DNA of 64,000 nucleotides from Scardovia inopinata JCM 12537 (GTDB lineage Bacteria; Actinomycetota; Actinomycetes; Actinomycetales; Bifidobacteriaceae): NCBI RefSeq assembly GCF_001042695.1, contig NZ_AP012334.1, positions 186,001 to 250,000 of the forward strand, read 5' to 3'. Shown piece by piece: positions 36,046 to 48,766 of this stretch (position 1 is its first letter; each line of letters starts with the position of its first letter). The notes under the pieces were generated by a model. It saw only the letters and a program-made list of their open reading frames with translations, ran no database searches and was not told where the DNA came from. The position numbers and the translations under genes were made by a program.

Positions 36046-37749
36046 ATGGCAGAATTGACCATCGATCCCGCCGCGATACGTCAGGCGCTTGATAACTTTG
36101 TGGAGTCCTATACTCCGACAAGCGCACCGACCCAGGAAGTCGGCTATGTGAAGACCGCAGGGGACGGCATTGCCCAGGTAGAAGGTCTGCCCGGGTGCAT
36201 GGCTAATGAATTACTGACCTTTGAAGATGGGACCTTGGGCCTTGCCTTCAACCTTGATGCCCGTGAAATCGGTGTGGTTATTCTTGGTGACTTTGCCGGG
36301 ATTGAGGAAGGACAGGAAGTAAGGCGGACCGGAGAGGTTCTGTCTGTTCCTGTTGGTGATGGCTATTTGGGCCGTGTGGTAGATCCTTTGGGCAGCCCAA
36401 TTGACGGGTTGGGCCCTATCGCCAGCGAAGGCCGGCGAATTCTGGAAGCCCAGGCTCCCGATGTGATGCATCGGCATCCTGTGGATCAGCCAATGGAAAC
36501 CGGGATTAAAGCTATCGACGCCATGACCCCTATTGGACGCGGCCAGCGCCAGCTGATTATTGGTGACCGACAGACAGGTAAGACTGCCATTGCCATCGAT
36601 ACCATTATTAATCAGAAAAAGAACTGGGAGTCAGGCGATCCCAACAAGCAGGTCCGCTGCATTTATGTGGCTGTGGGACAGAAAGGCTCTACCATTGCTG
36701 CTGTCCGTGCTTCTTTGGAAGATGCCGGAGCTATGGCCTACACTACGATTGTGGCTTCTCCTGCTTCTGATTCCGCAGGTTTTAAGTATATTGCCCCCTA
36801 TACGGGCTCGGCAATTGGCCAGCACTGGATGTATAAGGGCAAGCATGTGCTCATTGTTTTTGATGATCTGAGCAAGCAGGCTGAGGCTTATCGATCCATT
36901 TCCCTCCTCCTGCGCCGGCCGCCGGGGCGTGAGGCATATCCTGGCGATGTTTTCTACCTGCACTCCCGCCTTCTTGAGCGCTGTGCACGCTTGTCCGATG
37001 ATATGGGCGGTGGTTCTATGACTGGCCTGCCTATCATTGAGACGAAGGCGAACGATGTGTCTGCCTACATTCCCACCAACGTTATTTCCATTACTGACGG
37101 GCAGATCTTTCTTCAGTCTGACCTCTTTAATGCTAATCAGAGGCCGGCAGTCGATGTAGGTATCTCTGTCTCCCGTGTGGGTGGTGCTGCACAGACCAAG
37201 GCCCTGAAGAAAGTTTCCGGAACTCTGAAGATTTCTCTGGCCCAGTATCGGTCTTTGGAATCCTTCGCTATGTTTGCTTCTGATCTGGATGCGGCTTCAA
37301 AGGCCCAGCTGACCCGGGGAGCCCGTCTGATGGAGCTGCTCAAGCAGCCTCAGTTCTCTCCTTACTCTTCTGAGCAGGAGGTGGTGTCAATTTGGACCGG
37401 TACTCACGGCTGGCTGGATGACCTTGATTTAGTGGATGTTCTGCCTTTCGAACGTGGTCTGCTGGATTATGTGGATCATAACACTGATATTCTGTCGGTC
37501 ATTCGGGAAACGGGCGATTTTACAGCTGACACGGAAAAGAAGCTGGAAGAAGCCGTTAAAGCTTTCCGCAGAGTTTATGTCAAGCAGGATGGAACCCCTC
37601 TGGTCAATGCCAAGGAAGGGAAGGAAGCCCCGACCAAGGTTGAGCAGGAGACTATTGCCACCCGCCGCCGGTCGGAGCGGAATCAGTCTGGCTCAGCACA
37701 GGATGGACAGACCAATCAGGCTGACCAGGCAGGTCGGAAGGCTGAGTAA
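36046..37749 (+). CDS. atpA: ATP synthase F1 subunit alpha
   Basis: Alpha is the non-catalytic nucleotide-binding subunit of the F1 hexamer. Walker A GDRQTGKT is at 173-180. The 567-residue protein has a C-terminal tail of about 45 residues rich in Gln, Asn and charged residues beyond the usual end, as in bifidobacteria. AAAAGGAG precedes the ATG. Confidence 0.97.
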   Translation: MAELTIDPAAIRQALDNFVESYTPTSAPTQEVGYVKTAGDGIAQVEGLPGCMANELLTFEDGTLGLAFNLDAREIGVVILGDFAGIEEGQEVRRTGEVLSVPVGDGYLGRVVDPLGSPIDGLGPIASEGRRILEAQAPDVMHRHPVDQPMETGIKAIDAMTPIGRGQRQLIIGDRQTGKTAIAIDTIINQKKNWESGDPNKQVRCIYVAVGQKGSTIAAVRASLEDAGAMAYTTIVASPASDSAGFKYIAPYTGSAIGQHWMYKGKHVLIVFDDLSKQAEAYRSISLLLRRPPGREAYPGDVFYLHSRLLERCARLSDDMGGGSMTGLPIIETKANDVSAYIPTNVISITDGQIFLQSDLFNANQRPAVDVGISVSRVGGAAQTKALKKVSGTLKISLAQYRSLESFAMFASDLDAASKAQLTRGARLMELLKQPQFSPYSSEQEVVSIWTGTHGWLDDLDLVDVLPFERGLLDYVDHNTDILSVIRETGDFTADTEKKLEEAVKAFRRVYVKQDGTPLVNAKEGKEAPTKVEQETIATRRRSERNQSGSAQDGQTNQADQAGRKAE

Positions 37750-37751
37750 GT

Positions 37752-40248
<2,497 letters not shown>

Positions 40249-40250
40249 GC

Positions 40251-40553
40251 ATGACTGGCTCTGATAAGGCAATAATTACAGTTAATGTAGCTGCTTCAGA
40301 CCGACCGATCTGGTCGGGTAAGGCTTCCTATGTTGTGGTGCCTTCGACCAACGGTGCCATGGGGATCCTGCCCAATCATGAGCCGATTCTTTCCCTTTTA
40401 GATGATGGGCCTCTAACTGTTACCGATCTGGAAGGAGTGAAGCACACTTTCCAGGTCAGTGACGGTTTTGTTTCTTTCGATGATAACCGCCTGACCGTGG
40501 CTATTGAGCGCTGTTCGGTTGAGCAAAAGGGGAATTCGGTTCCGGCTCAGTAA
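40251..40553 (+). CDS. atpC: ATP synthase F1 subunit epsilon
   Basis: Epsilon sits on gamma and regulates ATP hydrolysis. The 100-residue protein contains only the beta-sandwich domain and lacks the C-terminal helical hairpin that inhibits hydrolysis in many bacteria. Such short forms are usual in bifidobacteria, where the enzyme mostly pumps protons. ATG 40251 is chosen, 2 bases after the atpD stop; a GTG at 40245 in the same frame is an alternative. Confidence 0.93.
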   Translation: MTGSDKAIITVNVAASDRPIWSGKASYVVVPSTNGAMGILPNHEPILSLLDDGPLTVTDLEGVKHTFQVSDGFVSFDDNRLTVAIERCSVEQKGNSVPAQ

Positions 40554-40702
40554 TAGTGCAACAGTACAGGCAGGCAGTAGTGCTGTTGGACAATAGTGCG
40601 GCTGACAGTGCGGCTGGGTCCGGAAGATCCACCTGAGAGGCAGCCGACAGCATTAGTTTTGCTCGCCTGACTGTCTGACTGTATCAATCCCATATCTCCT
40701 TT

Positions 40703-40736
40703 TCCCGTATCTTCTTGGTGAGGTACGGGATTTTTT
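40703..40736 (+). terminator. terminator of the atp operon
   Basis: TCCCGTA pairs with TACGGGA, with CTTC and GAGG extending the stem inside, followed by TTTTTT. It is about 150 bases after the atpC stop. Confidence 0.8.
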
Positions 40737-40836
40737 ATGTACAATTTGCTCTGCTGGCTTGCTCTGCTGAGTCACTTACTCTGTTGGGGCGGGCCGCAAA
40801 AGCACACAGTCCACAGCAGTAGCAGAGTCAGTCTGC

Positions 40837-40870
40837 CCTGTGCACTGGTCCGGAGCCTGTGCACTGGTCC
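40837..40870 (+). repeat. 15-base direct repeat
   Basis: CCTGTGCACTGGTCC occurs at 40837-40851 and 40856-40870, period 19. GTGCAC within it is itself palindromic. Confidence 0.6.
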
Positions 40871-41084
40871 TAAGAATAAGATAAGTTAAAAGCAACCAAC
40901 GCCTGATTTATCGTGCTTAGTAATGAAAGAATAAATTAGTTAATCAGGCTTTACCCAGGGAGTGCATATGTTTGCCGCCGTATCAGAAGCTCAGCCAGCA
41001 GATAAGCTGCAAGTCAGAGAGCTGCTGTGCGTTCAAGGAGCATCAGTCATGAATACATCCATCATTATTAATTTATTACTGTAA

Positions 41085-41110
41085 ACTGTTGGACTGAAGG
41101 CTCCAACAGT
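41085..41110. promoter_or_regulatory. perfect 9-bp dyad before the ABC-2 exporter
   Basis: ACTGTTGGA and TCCAACAGT flank an 8-base spacer. The dyad ends 2 bases before the AAGGAG ribosome site, so it could be an operator or an RNA hairpin that limits translation. Confidence 0.5.
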
Positions 41111-41124
41111 ACAAGGAGCCACTC

Positions 41125-42138
41125 ATGAAGCTCATCAATCAGGCAGACCAGAGCAGCAGCCCTGTTCTGCAGATTAATCATGTTTCACGCGCCTTCAATA
41201 AAGGACAAGTAGAGGCTGTCAGCGACCTGAACCTGAATCTGTCTCAGGGCCAGATTCTGGGACTGATCGGCCTTAACGGGGCGGGGAAGACCACTACCGT
41301 CAAAATGTGTGCTACTCTGCTCAACCCTTCCGCAGGGACTATTACAGTCTGTGGGTATGATACGGTCAGGCATCCGGCACAAGCCCGCAGACATATGGGT
41401 CTCATGCTGGGAGGAAGCACCGGATTCTATCCCCGGACATCAGTGAAAGATAATTTGCTTTTCTTCGCCGATATTGCCGGGCTACCGGCAGACAAGCGCC
41501 AGGAGGAAGTTTCCAGGGTTTTGGCCCAGGTAGAGCTCAGAAATCTGGCTGATAAAAAAGCCTATGAACTCTCCCGGGGGCAATATCAGCGTCTACATAT
41601 TGCCCGTAGTTTGCTGGGGTCTGTCGATCTTCTCCTTCTGGATGAACCGACTTCAGGTCTGGACCCGGATGTTGCCCTACACATCCGCAGTCTGATTCGA
41701 TCTATCGCTGCTCAGGGCAGGGCTATCCTGCTCACGTCTCATTCTATGGAAGAAGTTGAGGAACTTGCCACCTCTTTTCTGGTGATGAGCCACGGCCGCA
41801 TGAAGGTTTCCGGCAGTCTTGCTGATGTAGCTGCCTATGCCCATGTGTATCAAACGACAATTGCTGACTTTGCCCCTGACAATTCTTATGATCTGTCTGA
41901 CCTAAGGAAAGAGCTGGCAGGATCGGCCAGAATGATGGCCCGTTCTGCCGGCAGTCAGTGGAGGGTTACTATCTGGTGGAAGGATTCCCCTGAAATGAGC
42001 AGGGATCGAATCAATCAGCTGACAACAGATCTGTGCAGGAAGTTTCATCTGGAATCTGTTTTTACCCGGCCGGCCAACCTGGAAGATGCCTTTCTGGCTA
42101 TTGCTCAGATGCCCGATCAGATTGAGGAGGAAGCATGA
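41125..42138 (+). CDS. ABC-2 exporter ATP-binding protein
   Basis: This 337-residue ATPase powers the two permeases encoded next. Walker A is GLNGAGKTTTVK, the signature is LSRGQYQR (variant of LSGGQ), Walker B is LLLLDEPTSGLD, and the switch His is in LTSHSMEE. The C-terminal 100 residues form the extra domain of the daunorubicin-resistance DrrA-like group. AAGGAG precedes the ATG. The gene overlaps the next one by 4 bases (ATGA). Substrate unknown. Confidence 0.92.
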   Translation: MKLINQADQSSSPVLQINHVSRAFNKGQVEAVSDLNLNLSQGQILGLIGLNGAGKTTTVKMCATLLNPSAGTITVCGYDTVRHPAQARRHMGLMLGGSTGFYPRTSVKDNLLFFADIAGLPADKRQEEVSRVLAQVELRNLADKKAYELSRGQYQRLHIARSLLGSVDLLLLDEPTSGLDPDVALHIRSLIRSIAAQGRAILLTSHSMEEVEELATSFLVMSHGRMKVSGSLADVAAYAHVYQTTIADFAPDNSYDLSDLRKELAGSARMMARSAGSQWRVTIWWKDSPEMSRDRINQLTTDLCRKFHLESVFTRPANLEDAFLAIAQMPDQIEEEA

Positions 42139-42908
42139 CTCCAGCACGTTTCCTACGCATAGCCTGGTTTGAACTGAGACAGTTTGCTTCTGTGGGTTAT
42201 TTTGCTCAGACTGTCATTTTTGCTACCCTGTCCGCCTGTATTGTGCAGAGGCTGGGAGTACTGGCCTGGCATGCTGACCCCTATCTGTGCTTTCTTCGGT
42301 CTGCTGCCATTGGTATGTGGACTTCAGCAATCAGCGCTGCCGGCATCATTGGGTTTGAGCGGTCTAAGGGGACCCTGGTCTATTTAGTATCAGGAAAAAC
42401 AGATATCCTTCTGACCCTAACAGCTCTGGTCTCTTCGGTTGCCACCTTTAGTCTGCTCTCTTTCCCCCTTGCCGGCCTTGTCTGGCTGATACCGGGCAGA
42501 TCCGGACTCACCCTGTCAGCCCTGCTCGCTCATCTGCCTGCACTGCTGACGGGAATGATTCTCTTCTGGCTGGCGTCACTGTCAATTACCTATGTTCTGG
42601 CCCTACTTTCAGTCATAACGCCCAGGGCTTTGGCTTATGAAGGTCTTATTTTGACCCCGGCCCTGTTCTTTTCGGGGATTTTTCCGTCTCAATCTCCGAT
42701 ATATCAGAAGCTGCAGATGGTTTTTACTTTTCTTCTTCCCACAACTCCTGCCACCACTTTCCTCTATGCTTACGCTCAGCCAGGGGTTATGATTCGCTCC
42801 GGAATCATCTGTCTGGCAGTTACCGGACTGTGGCTGCTGGGGGCCCGCCTGGTTGCAGGCCGGGTTTTTAAGGCCATGCGGACTCTGGGCACTGTAGAGG
42901 TGATCTGA
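42135..42908 (+). CDS. ABC-2 type permease
   Basis: This 257-residue protein has about six hydrophobic segments and belongs to the ABC-2 membrane family. GAGGAGGAAGC precedes the ATG inside the end of the ATPase gene, so the two are translationally coupled. It probably pairs with the next protein to form a heterodimeric pore. Confidence 0.85.
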   Translation: MTPARFLRIAWFELRQFASVGYFAQTVIFATLSACIVQRLGVLAWHADPYLCFLRSAAIGMWTSAISAAGIIGFERSKGTLVYLVSGKTDILLTLTALVSSVATFSLLSFPLAGLVWLIPGRSGLTLSALLAHLPALLTGMILFWLASLSITYVLALLSVITPRALAYEGLILTPALFFSGIFPSQSPIYQKLQMVFTFLLPTTPATTFLYAYAQPGVMIRSGIICLAVTGLWLLGARLVAGRVFKAMRTLGTVEVI

Positions 42909-42909
42909 C

Positions 42910-43686
42910 ATGAAACAGATCAGATGCTTCTTTTCCCGTTTGAAGACAGTTATGAAGGTCAGCCGTCATGCTTCCCAAGCCTTGGCTACCACAACCACAG
43001 CCCTGGTTTCCATAGTACTGATTCCTTTATGCGACGTTCTTTTCTCCCTGCTCATGGGGATTAGCCTCCAGTCAGATAATGTGGTTCGCATAGGATACGC
43101 CAGTACTTTGGTAGGAATGGCGGTTACTGCCATGTCTTTTATTAATCAAAGCCTGGTCTACGCCCGCTGGGTTGGGGTTCTTCAGGATATTATTCTCTGG
43201 AGAGGGTCTTACCCGATTTACTGGCTGGGAATTTCCTGCTGGGCTGCCCTGGCTGCTCTTGGCATGGGGTTGGTACCGCTGACTGCTTCTTTTGCCTTTG
43301 ATCCGTCCCATAACGGTCAGCTTCTGCTGACAGCTTTTGCAGCCGCTCCCTTCTCCATTCTGGTGGGCTTGTCTTTAGGAATCCTCACCTCAGCTGCCGG
43401 ACTGATAATGAATGATCCCTATGCCCTGTCCAATGCTCTTGCTTTTATCCTGCCTTTAACCGCAGGGAGTATTGTTCCGCTCACCTCCTACCCAGGTTCT
43501 TGGGGAAAGATTCTTCTTTTCTTCCCCCTGTCTGCTTTGGTAGGGATTCTGACCGGTTCTGCTTCCTGGGGCTGGGGGATAGGGCTTAATCTTGGCTACG
43601 CTCTTGCCGGGGCCGGCTGCGGATTCTTGTTCCTGCATCTGTCTGCCCGCCTGCTCAGATCCGGGCGGCTGAAGCCAATTCAGTAG
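42910..43686 (+). CDS. ABC-2 type permease
   Basis: This 258-residue membrane protein has about six helices and is similar in size to the preceding permease, from which it is separated by one base. The pair plus the ATPase form one exporter. Similarity between the two permeases is only at the level of layout. A T-run terminator-like hairpin lies 180 bases downstream. Confidence 0.82.
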   Translation: MKQIRCFFSRLKTVMKVSRHASQALATTTTALVSIVLIPLCDVLFSLLMGISLQSDNVVRIGYASTLVGMAVTAMSFINQSLVYARWVGVLQDIILWRGSYPIYWLGISCWAALAALGMGLVPLTASFAFDPSHNGQLLLTAFAAAPFSILVGLSLGILTSAAGLIMNDPYALSNALAFILPLTAGSIVPLTSYPGSWGKILLFFPLSALVGILTGSASWGWGIGLNLGYALAGAGCGFLFLHLSARLLRSGRLKPIQ

Positions 43687-43989
43687 ATGCTGCATCCTGT
43701 TACGTTTGTCAGGGCTTCCTCATAGACTATTTTTCTGTGTGTGCTCCTGGTAGACCTATGTAAAGGCCTGCTGCAGGAGGATATCCCCGAGTTCGGTGAA
43801 GCATCCAGTAATGGATACGCTGAGGATAGGGGCCATCGGGCCGGTGGACTGTGGCTTACTCATTTTCTGCAAGCCGCATGAGACTCATGAATCTGCATGA
43901 GATCTGCGGTTTTCTTTTTTTGAGCCTGCCCCAGGGCGGCGGTCGCACAAAAGGTACGAATTCGAAACGAATCAGAATCGGAGAAACAG
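43687..43989. other. 303-base leader region of rpsL
   Basis: Besides the hairpin at 43871-43921 I see no gene. A promoter for the rpsL operon must lie here or just after the hairpin but cannot be placed with confidence. Confidence 0.4.
43871..43921 (+). terminator. terminator or attenuator upstream of rpsL
   Basis: CCGCA pairs with TGCGG and, inside, CTCATG pairs with CATGAG; the hairpin is followed by TTTTCTTTTTTT. It may end the ABC-2 transcript or attenuate the rpsL operon, since it lies 70 bases before rpsL. Confidence 0.65.
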
Positions 43990-44361
43990 TTGCCTACTAT
44001 AGAACAGCTGGTCCGCAAAGGACGCAAGCCGAAGCCGAAGAAATCCAAGGTTTTGGCTCTAAAGGGGAGCCCGCTGCGCCGCGGTGTGTGCACCCGTGTA
44101 TATACCACTACACCAAAGAAGCCAAACTCGGCTCTGCGTAAGGTCGCCCGTGTGCGCCTGAGTTCCGGTGTGGAAGTAACCGCTTATATTCCTGGCGAAG
44201 GTCACAATCTGCAGGAGCATTCTATTGTGCTGGTACGCGGAGGCCGTGTAAAGGATCTTCCTGGTGTTCGCTATCACATCGTTCGCGGTGCTCTCGATAC
44301 CCAGGGCGTTAAGGACCGCAAGCAGGGCCGTTCCCTGTACGGAGCAAAGAAGGCTAAGTAA
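43990..44361 (+). CDS. rpsL: 30S ribosomal protein S12
   Basis: S12 sits at the decoding centre. The 123-residue protein carries [13 protein letters not shown] and [13 protein letters not shown] with unchanged lysines at the streptomycin-resistance positions, so it should be drug-sensitive. The start is TTG, rare for such a strongly expressed gene; GGAG lies 7 bases upstream and [11 protein letters not shown] is the conserved N-terminus, so no other start is possible. Confidence 0.97.
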   Translation: MPTIEQLVRKGRKPKPKKSKVLALKGSPLRRGVCTRVYTTTPKKPNSALRKVARVRLSSGVEVTAYIPGEGHNLQEHSIVLVRGGRVKDLPGVRYHIVRGALDTQGVKDRKQGRSLYGAKKAK

Positions 44362-44363
44362 AT

Positions 44364-44834
44364 ATGTCACGCAAAGGACCCGCAAAAAAGCGTCAGCTCC
44401 TGCCAGATCCTATTTACGGTTCGACAGTTGTAGCTCAGCTCATTAACAAGATTCTTCTTGATGGTAAGAAGTCCATCGCTGAAAACATCGTCTATACTGC
44501 CCTGGAGCAGGTCAAGGAAAAGACTGACCAGGAGCCTGTAGCTGTTCTTAAGCGTGCTCTGGACAACATTCGCCCCAGCCTTGAGGTTAGGTCCCGTCGT
44601 GTAGGTGGTGCCACCTATCAGGTGCCTGTTGAGGTTAAGCCTGCCCGCGCCAATACTTTGGCCCTGCGCTGGCTGACTGACTTCTCCCGCGCTCGCCGTG
44701 AAAAGACCATGGCTGAGCGTCTGGCCAACGAAATCATGGATGCTTCCAATGGCCTTGGTGCATCTGTCAAGCGTCGTGAAGATACCCATAAGATGGCAGA
44801 AGCCAACAAGGCTTTCGCCCACTATCGCTGGTAA
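44364..44834 (+). CDS. rpsG: 30S ribosomal protein S7
   Basis: S7 nucleates assembly of the 30S head. The 156-residue protein starts SRKGPAKKR and ends [12 protein letters not shown] as expected. It begins 2 bases after rpsL, so it is translationally coupled, and precedes fusA as in the classic str operon. Confidence 0.98.
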   Translation: MSRKGPAKKRQLLPDPIYGSTVVAQLINKILLDGKKSIAENIVYTALEQVKEKTDQEPVAVLKRALDNIRPSLEVRSRRVGGATYQVPVEVKPARANTLALRWLTDFSRARREKTMAERLANEIMDASNGLGASVKRREDTHKMAEANKAFAHYRW

Positions 44835-44879
44835 TCCTTGAGGATTCCGGCTAATCGTTTATACGAAAGTTAGGTAAAA

Positions 44880-47012
44880 ATGGCTGAAGCACAAGAAGTG
44901 CTTAAGGACCTCACTCATGTGCGTAACATTGGCATCATGGCTCACATTGATGCCGGCAAGACAACTACAACTGAGCGAATCCTCTATTACACCGGTGTAA
45001 ATTATAAGATCGGTGAAACCCACGATGGCGCCTCCACCATGGACTGGATGGATCAGGAGAAGGAGCGCGGTATTACTATTACCTCCGCTGCTATTACCTG
45101 CTTCTGGAACCGTCAATCTCATGACACCAAGGACCGCTATCAGATCAACATCATTGATACCCCAGGACACGTAGACTTTACCGCTGAGGTAGAGCGTTCC
45201 CTCCGTGTGCTTGATGGGGCCGTAGCCGTTTTCGACGGTAAGGAAGGTGTGGAACCTCAGTCTGAGACTGTCTGGCGTCAGGCTGATAAGTACAACGTAC
45301 CCCGTATTTGTTTCATCAACAAGATGGATAAGCTGGGTGCTGACTTCTACTATTCAGTAGACACCATCAAGGAAAAGCTGCAGGCAAAGCCTATTGTTAT
45401 GCAGCTGCCTATTGGGGCTGAAAACACCTTCACTGGTGTTGTTGATCTGCTCCGTATGGTTGCTTACGTCTGGAAGGACACGACTGATCTTGGTGCTCAT
45501 TACGACACCGTTGATATTCCTGACGATTTGAAGGAAAAGGCAGAACAGTATCATACTGAACTGGTTGAAGCTGCCGCTGAGGCTAGCGATGAACTCACGG
45601 AAAAGTACCTGGAAACAGGAGAACTGACCGATGAGGAAGTCCGCGCCGGCATTCGCCAGCTCACCATCCGTTCTGAGGCCTACCCTGTTTTCTGCGGGTC
45701 AGCTTTCAAGGACAAGGGAGTTCAGCCCATGCTGGATGGAGTTGTTGACTTCCTGCCCAGCCCAGAGGATGTTCCTGCCATCAAGGGTTATGACATTCAT
45801 GATGAGTCCATTGAGATTGATCGTAAGCCTACCGCTGAGGAGCCATTCTCCGCTCTGGCTTTCAAGATTGCCGCCCATCCCTTCTACGGCAAGCTGGTAT
45901 ACGTCCGTGTTTACTCCGGCGTTGTTCACCCGGGGGACACTATCCTCAACGCCACCAAAGACAAGCGCGAGCGTGTGGGTAAGCTCTTCCAGATGCATTC
46001 CAACAAGGAAGAGCCGGTAGACATAGCGACCGCAGGCAACATCTATGCCTTTGTCGGACTGAAGAATGTCACCACGGGCGATACCCTGTGCGATGAAAAG
46101 CACCCGATTGCTCTGGAATCCATGAGCTTCCCCGATCCTGTTATCCAGGTTGCCGTGGAGCCCAAGACCAAGGCTGATCAGGAAAAGATGGCCCTTGCTC
46201 TGCAGCGTCTGTCGGACGAAGACCCGACCTTCCAGGTTACAACTGATGAAGAGTCCGGTCAGACCCTGATTTCCGGTATGGGCGAGCTTCAGCTGGACAT
46301 TTTGGTTGATCGTATGCGGCGTGAATTCCATGTGGAATGCAACGTAGGTAATCCTCAGGTTTCCTACCGTGAAACCATCCGTAAGCCTGTTATGAATGTT
46401 GAGTACACTCATAAGAAGCAGACCGGTGGTTCCGGACAGTTCGCTAAGGTTCTCATCAATATCCTTCCTCTGGATACCTCCGAAGGCAAGAATTATGAGT
46501 TTGACAACCAGGTGACCGGTGGCCACATCAGCAAGGAATTCATTCCTTCTGTTGATGCTGGTGTACAGGAAGCCATGGAATCTGGTATTTTAGCTGGGTT
46601 CCCGGTTGTTGGCGTTCGGGTAGAACTGATTGATGGCCAGATGCATGAAGTTGATTCTTCTGAAATGGCCTTCAAGATTGCCGGTTCCATGGCCTTCAAG
46701 GAAGGTGCCCGCAAGGCCAGCCCTGTGATCCTGGAGCCTATCATGGCTGTTGAGGTTCGTACTCCTCAGGAGTATATGGGCGACGTGATTGGTGACTTGA
46801 CCTCCCGTCGTGGATCCATCCAGTCCATGACCGACGCTACTGGCGTTAAGGTTGTTGATGCCAAGGTTCCGCTTTCTGAAATGTTTGGCTACATTGGCGA
46901 TCTGCGGTCCCGCACCCAGGGGCGTGCTGTGTATAGCATGCAGATGGACTCTTATGCAGAGGTTCCCAAGAGTGTGTCTGACGAGATCATTAAAGCCCAG
47001 CGTGGTGAGTAG
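44880..47012 (+). CDS. fusA: translation elongation factor G
   Basis: EF-G is the GTPase that drives translocation. The 710-residue protein has G1 [14 protein letters not shown]3 DTPGHVDF and G4 [10 protein letters not shown], followed by the usual domains II-V. The ribosome site is weak (AAAGTTAGG). It follows rpsG after 45 bases. Confidence 0.98.
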   Translation: MAEAQEVLKDLTHVRNIGIMAHIDAGKTTTTERILYYTGVNYKIGETHDGASTMDWMDQEKERGITITSAAITCFWNRQSHDTKDRYQINIIDTPGHVDFTAEVERSLRVLDGAVAVFDGKEGVEPQSETVWRQADKYNVPRICFINKMDKLGADFYYSVDTIKEKLQAKPIVMQLPIGAENTFTGVVDLLRMVAYVWKDTTDLGAHYDTVDIPDDLKEKAEQYHTELVEAAAEASDELTEKYLETGELTDEEVRAGIRQLTIRSEAYPVFCGSAFKDKGVQPMLDGVVDFLPSPEDVPAIKGYDIHDESIEIDRKPTAEEPFSALAFKIAAHPFYGKLVYVRVYSGVVHPGDTILNATKDKRERVGKLFQMHSNKEEPVDIATAGNIYAFVGLKNVTTGDTLCDEKHPIALESMSFPDPVIQVAVEPKTKADQEKMALALQRLSDEDPTFQVTTDEESGQTLISGMGELQLDILVDRMRREFHVECNVGNPQVSYRETIRKPVMNVEYTHKKQTGGSGQFAKVLINILPLDTSEGKNYEFDNQVTGGHISKEFIPSVDAGVQEAMESGILAGFPVVGVRVELIDGQMHEVDSSEMAFKIAGSMAFKEGARKASPVILEPIMAVEVRTPQEYMGDVIGDLTSRRGSIQSMTDATGVKVVDAKVPLSEMFGYIGDLRSRTQGRAVYSMQMDSYAEVPKSVSDEIIKAQRGE

Positions 47013-47180
47013 GATTTCAGAAGACTGACGTTCACCTTTTTACAGGTAATAAATAAGAGATAATAATTGAAAACACTTCGGCTTCCTTGGTCTTCCGCAG
47101 ACATTAAAATAATTATGTTTGCTGGGGTCGGGGACACGAAGTGACAACTAACCCAAAAACAAGTAATATGTAGCGAGAAA

Positions 47181-47220
47181 CCTGCCGGTTCCTAATGCCT
47201 GCGCATTGTCGGTCGGCAGG
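47181..47220 (+). promoter_or_regulatory. nested hairpin in the tuf leader
   Basis: CCTGCCG pairs with CGGCAGG and AATGC pairs with GCATT inside it. No T run follows. It ends about 18 bases before the AGGAGG of tuf and may tune stability or translation of the tuf message. Confidence 0.5.
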
Positions 47221-47252
47221 AAAACCTACGAGACGTCCAGGAGGACAAACAT

Positions 47253-48452
47253 ATGGCAAAGGCCAAGTACGAACGCACTAAGCCGCACGTTAACATCGGT
47301 ACCATTGGTCACGTTGATCACGGTAAGACAACCCTTACGGCGGCTATTTCCAAGGTACTGCATGAAGAGTACCCAGATCTGAACCCAGAGTATGACTTTG
47401 ATCAGATTGACTCCGCTCCTGAAGAGAAGGAACGCGGTATTACCATTAACATCGCTCACATTGAGTATCAGACTGCTAAGCGTCATTACGCTCATGTGGA
47501 TGCTCCTGGCCACGCTGATTATGTGAAGAACATGATTACCGGTGCTGCTCAGATGGATGGCGCCATCCTGGTTGTAGCAGCAACCGATGGTCCTATGGCT
47601 CAGACTCGTGAACATGTTCTGCTGGCTAAGCAGGTTGGTGTTCCGAAGATTCTTGTTGCCCTGAACAAGTGCGACATGGTTGATGATGATGAGCTGATTG
47701 AGCTGGTTGAGGAAGAAGTCCGCGACCTGCTTGAAGAGAACGGCTTTGACCGCGATGCTCCTATCATCCGTACTTCCGCATACGGCGCACTGCACGATGA
47801 TGCTCCTGATCATGAGAAGTGGGTTGAGAGCGTAAAGAAGCTCATGGACACTGTTGATGAGTACATTCCTACCCCTGTTCATGATCTGGATAAGCCCTTC
47901 CTCATGCCTATTGAGGATGTCTTCACCATCTCTGGTCGTGGAACCGTTGTTACCGGTCGTGTTGAGCGTGGTCGTTTGAAGGTCAATACTCCTGTGAAGA
48001 TTGTTGGTCTTCGCGACACTCAGAGCACCACCGTTACCTCCATCGAAACCTTCCATAAGCAGATGGATGAGGCTGAGGCTGGAGATAACACTGGTCTGCT
48101 TCTGCGCGGTCTTGGCCGTGAAGACGTTGAGCGTGGTCAGGTTGTTGCAGCTCCTGGCACCGTAACTCCTCACACCAAGTTCGAAGGCGAAGTCTACGTT
48201 CTGACCAAGGATGAAGGTGGACGTCATACCCCATTCTTCTCCAACTATCGTCCTCAGTTCTACTTCCGCACTACCGATGTCACCGGTATCATCTCCCTGC
48301 CTGAAGGGGTAGAGATGGTTCAGCCTGGTGACCACGCAACCTTCACGGTTCAGCTCCTCCAGCCCATTGCTATGGAAGAGGGCCTGACCTTCGCTGTCCG
48401 CGAAGGTGGCCGTACCGTTGGTTCAGGTCGTGTAACCAAGATCCTCGAGTAG
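47253..48452 (+). CDS. tuf: translation elongation factor Tu
   Basis: EF-Tu delivers aminoacyl-tRNA to the ribosome. The 399-residue protein has [14 protein letters not shown] (G1), DAPGHADY (G3) and NKCDMVDD (G4). CAGGAGGACAAAC precedes the ATG. The 240-base gap after fusA suggests a separate promoter as well as read-through. Confidence 0.99.
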   Translation: MAKAKYERTKPHVNIGTIGHVDHGKTTLTAAISKVLHEEYPDLNPEYDFDQIDSAPEEKERGITINIAHIEYQTAKRHYAHVDAPGHADYVKNMITGAAQMDGAILVVAATDGPMAQTREHVLLAKQVGVPKILVALNKCDMVDDDELIELVEEEVRDLLEENGFDRDAPIIRTSAYGALHDDAPDHEKWVESVKKLMDTVDEYIPTPVHDLDKPFLMPIEDVFTISGRGTVVTGRVERGRLKVNTPVKIVGLRDTQSTTVTSIETFHKQMDEAEAGDNTGLLLRGLGREDVERGQVVAAPGTVTPHTKFEGEVYVLTKDEGGRHTPFFSNYRPQFYFRTTDVTGIISLPEGVEMVQPGDHATFTVQLLQPIAMEEGLTFAVREGGRTVGSGRVTKILE

Positions 48453-48766
48453 GATAAGCCTTTCTTTTCTGTCTGATTTTAGACTATTATTTCAGACTAG
48501 AAATGAGCCTAATGCCCGTGTCCACTAGGATGCGGGCATTATTCATTGTTTTATAGTTATTCATTATTTTTATAGACCATCCGCTTATATGCAGTCTTGA
48601 TGTCATCACCTCTCTCCTGTGATTACTGACGCTGTCATATTATATTGCTAAACTTTATCGTGCGTTAAGCTGCCTGTCCTTTCTGGGGGAACAGGAAAAA
48701 GCAAGCAAGAACAAACAAACATAAGTGAAAATATAAATCAATAGATTAGTGAAAGAGGGAATCCGT
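48453..48766. other. 314-base region between tuf and nusA
   Basis: It holds the tuf terminator and a weaker hairpin (CCTGT/ACAGG, about 48673-48695). No rimP gene is present before nusA. Confidence 0.4.
48511..48540 (+). terminator. terminator of tuf
   Basis: AATGCCCG pairs with CGGGCATT, with TCC and GGA pairing inside. Moderately T-rich sequence (ATTCATTGTTTTAT) follows. Confidence 0.75.

Larger units (their letters stand above)
40554..41124. other. 571-base region between atpC and the ABC-2 exporter
   Basis: It contains the atp terminator, a 15-base direct repeat and the operator-like dyad listed separately. No gene was recognised. Confidence 0.5.
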
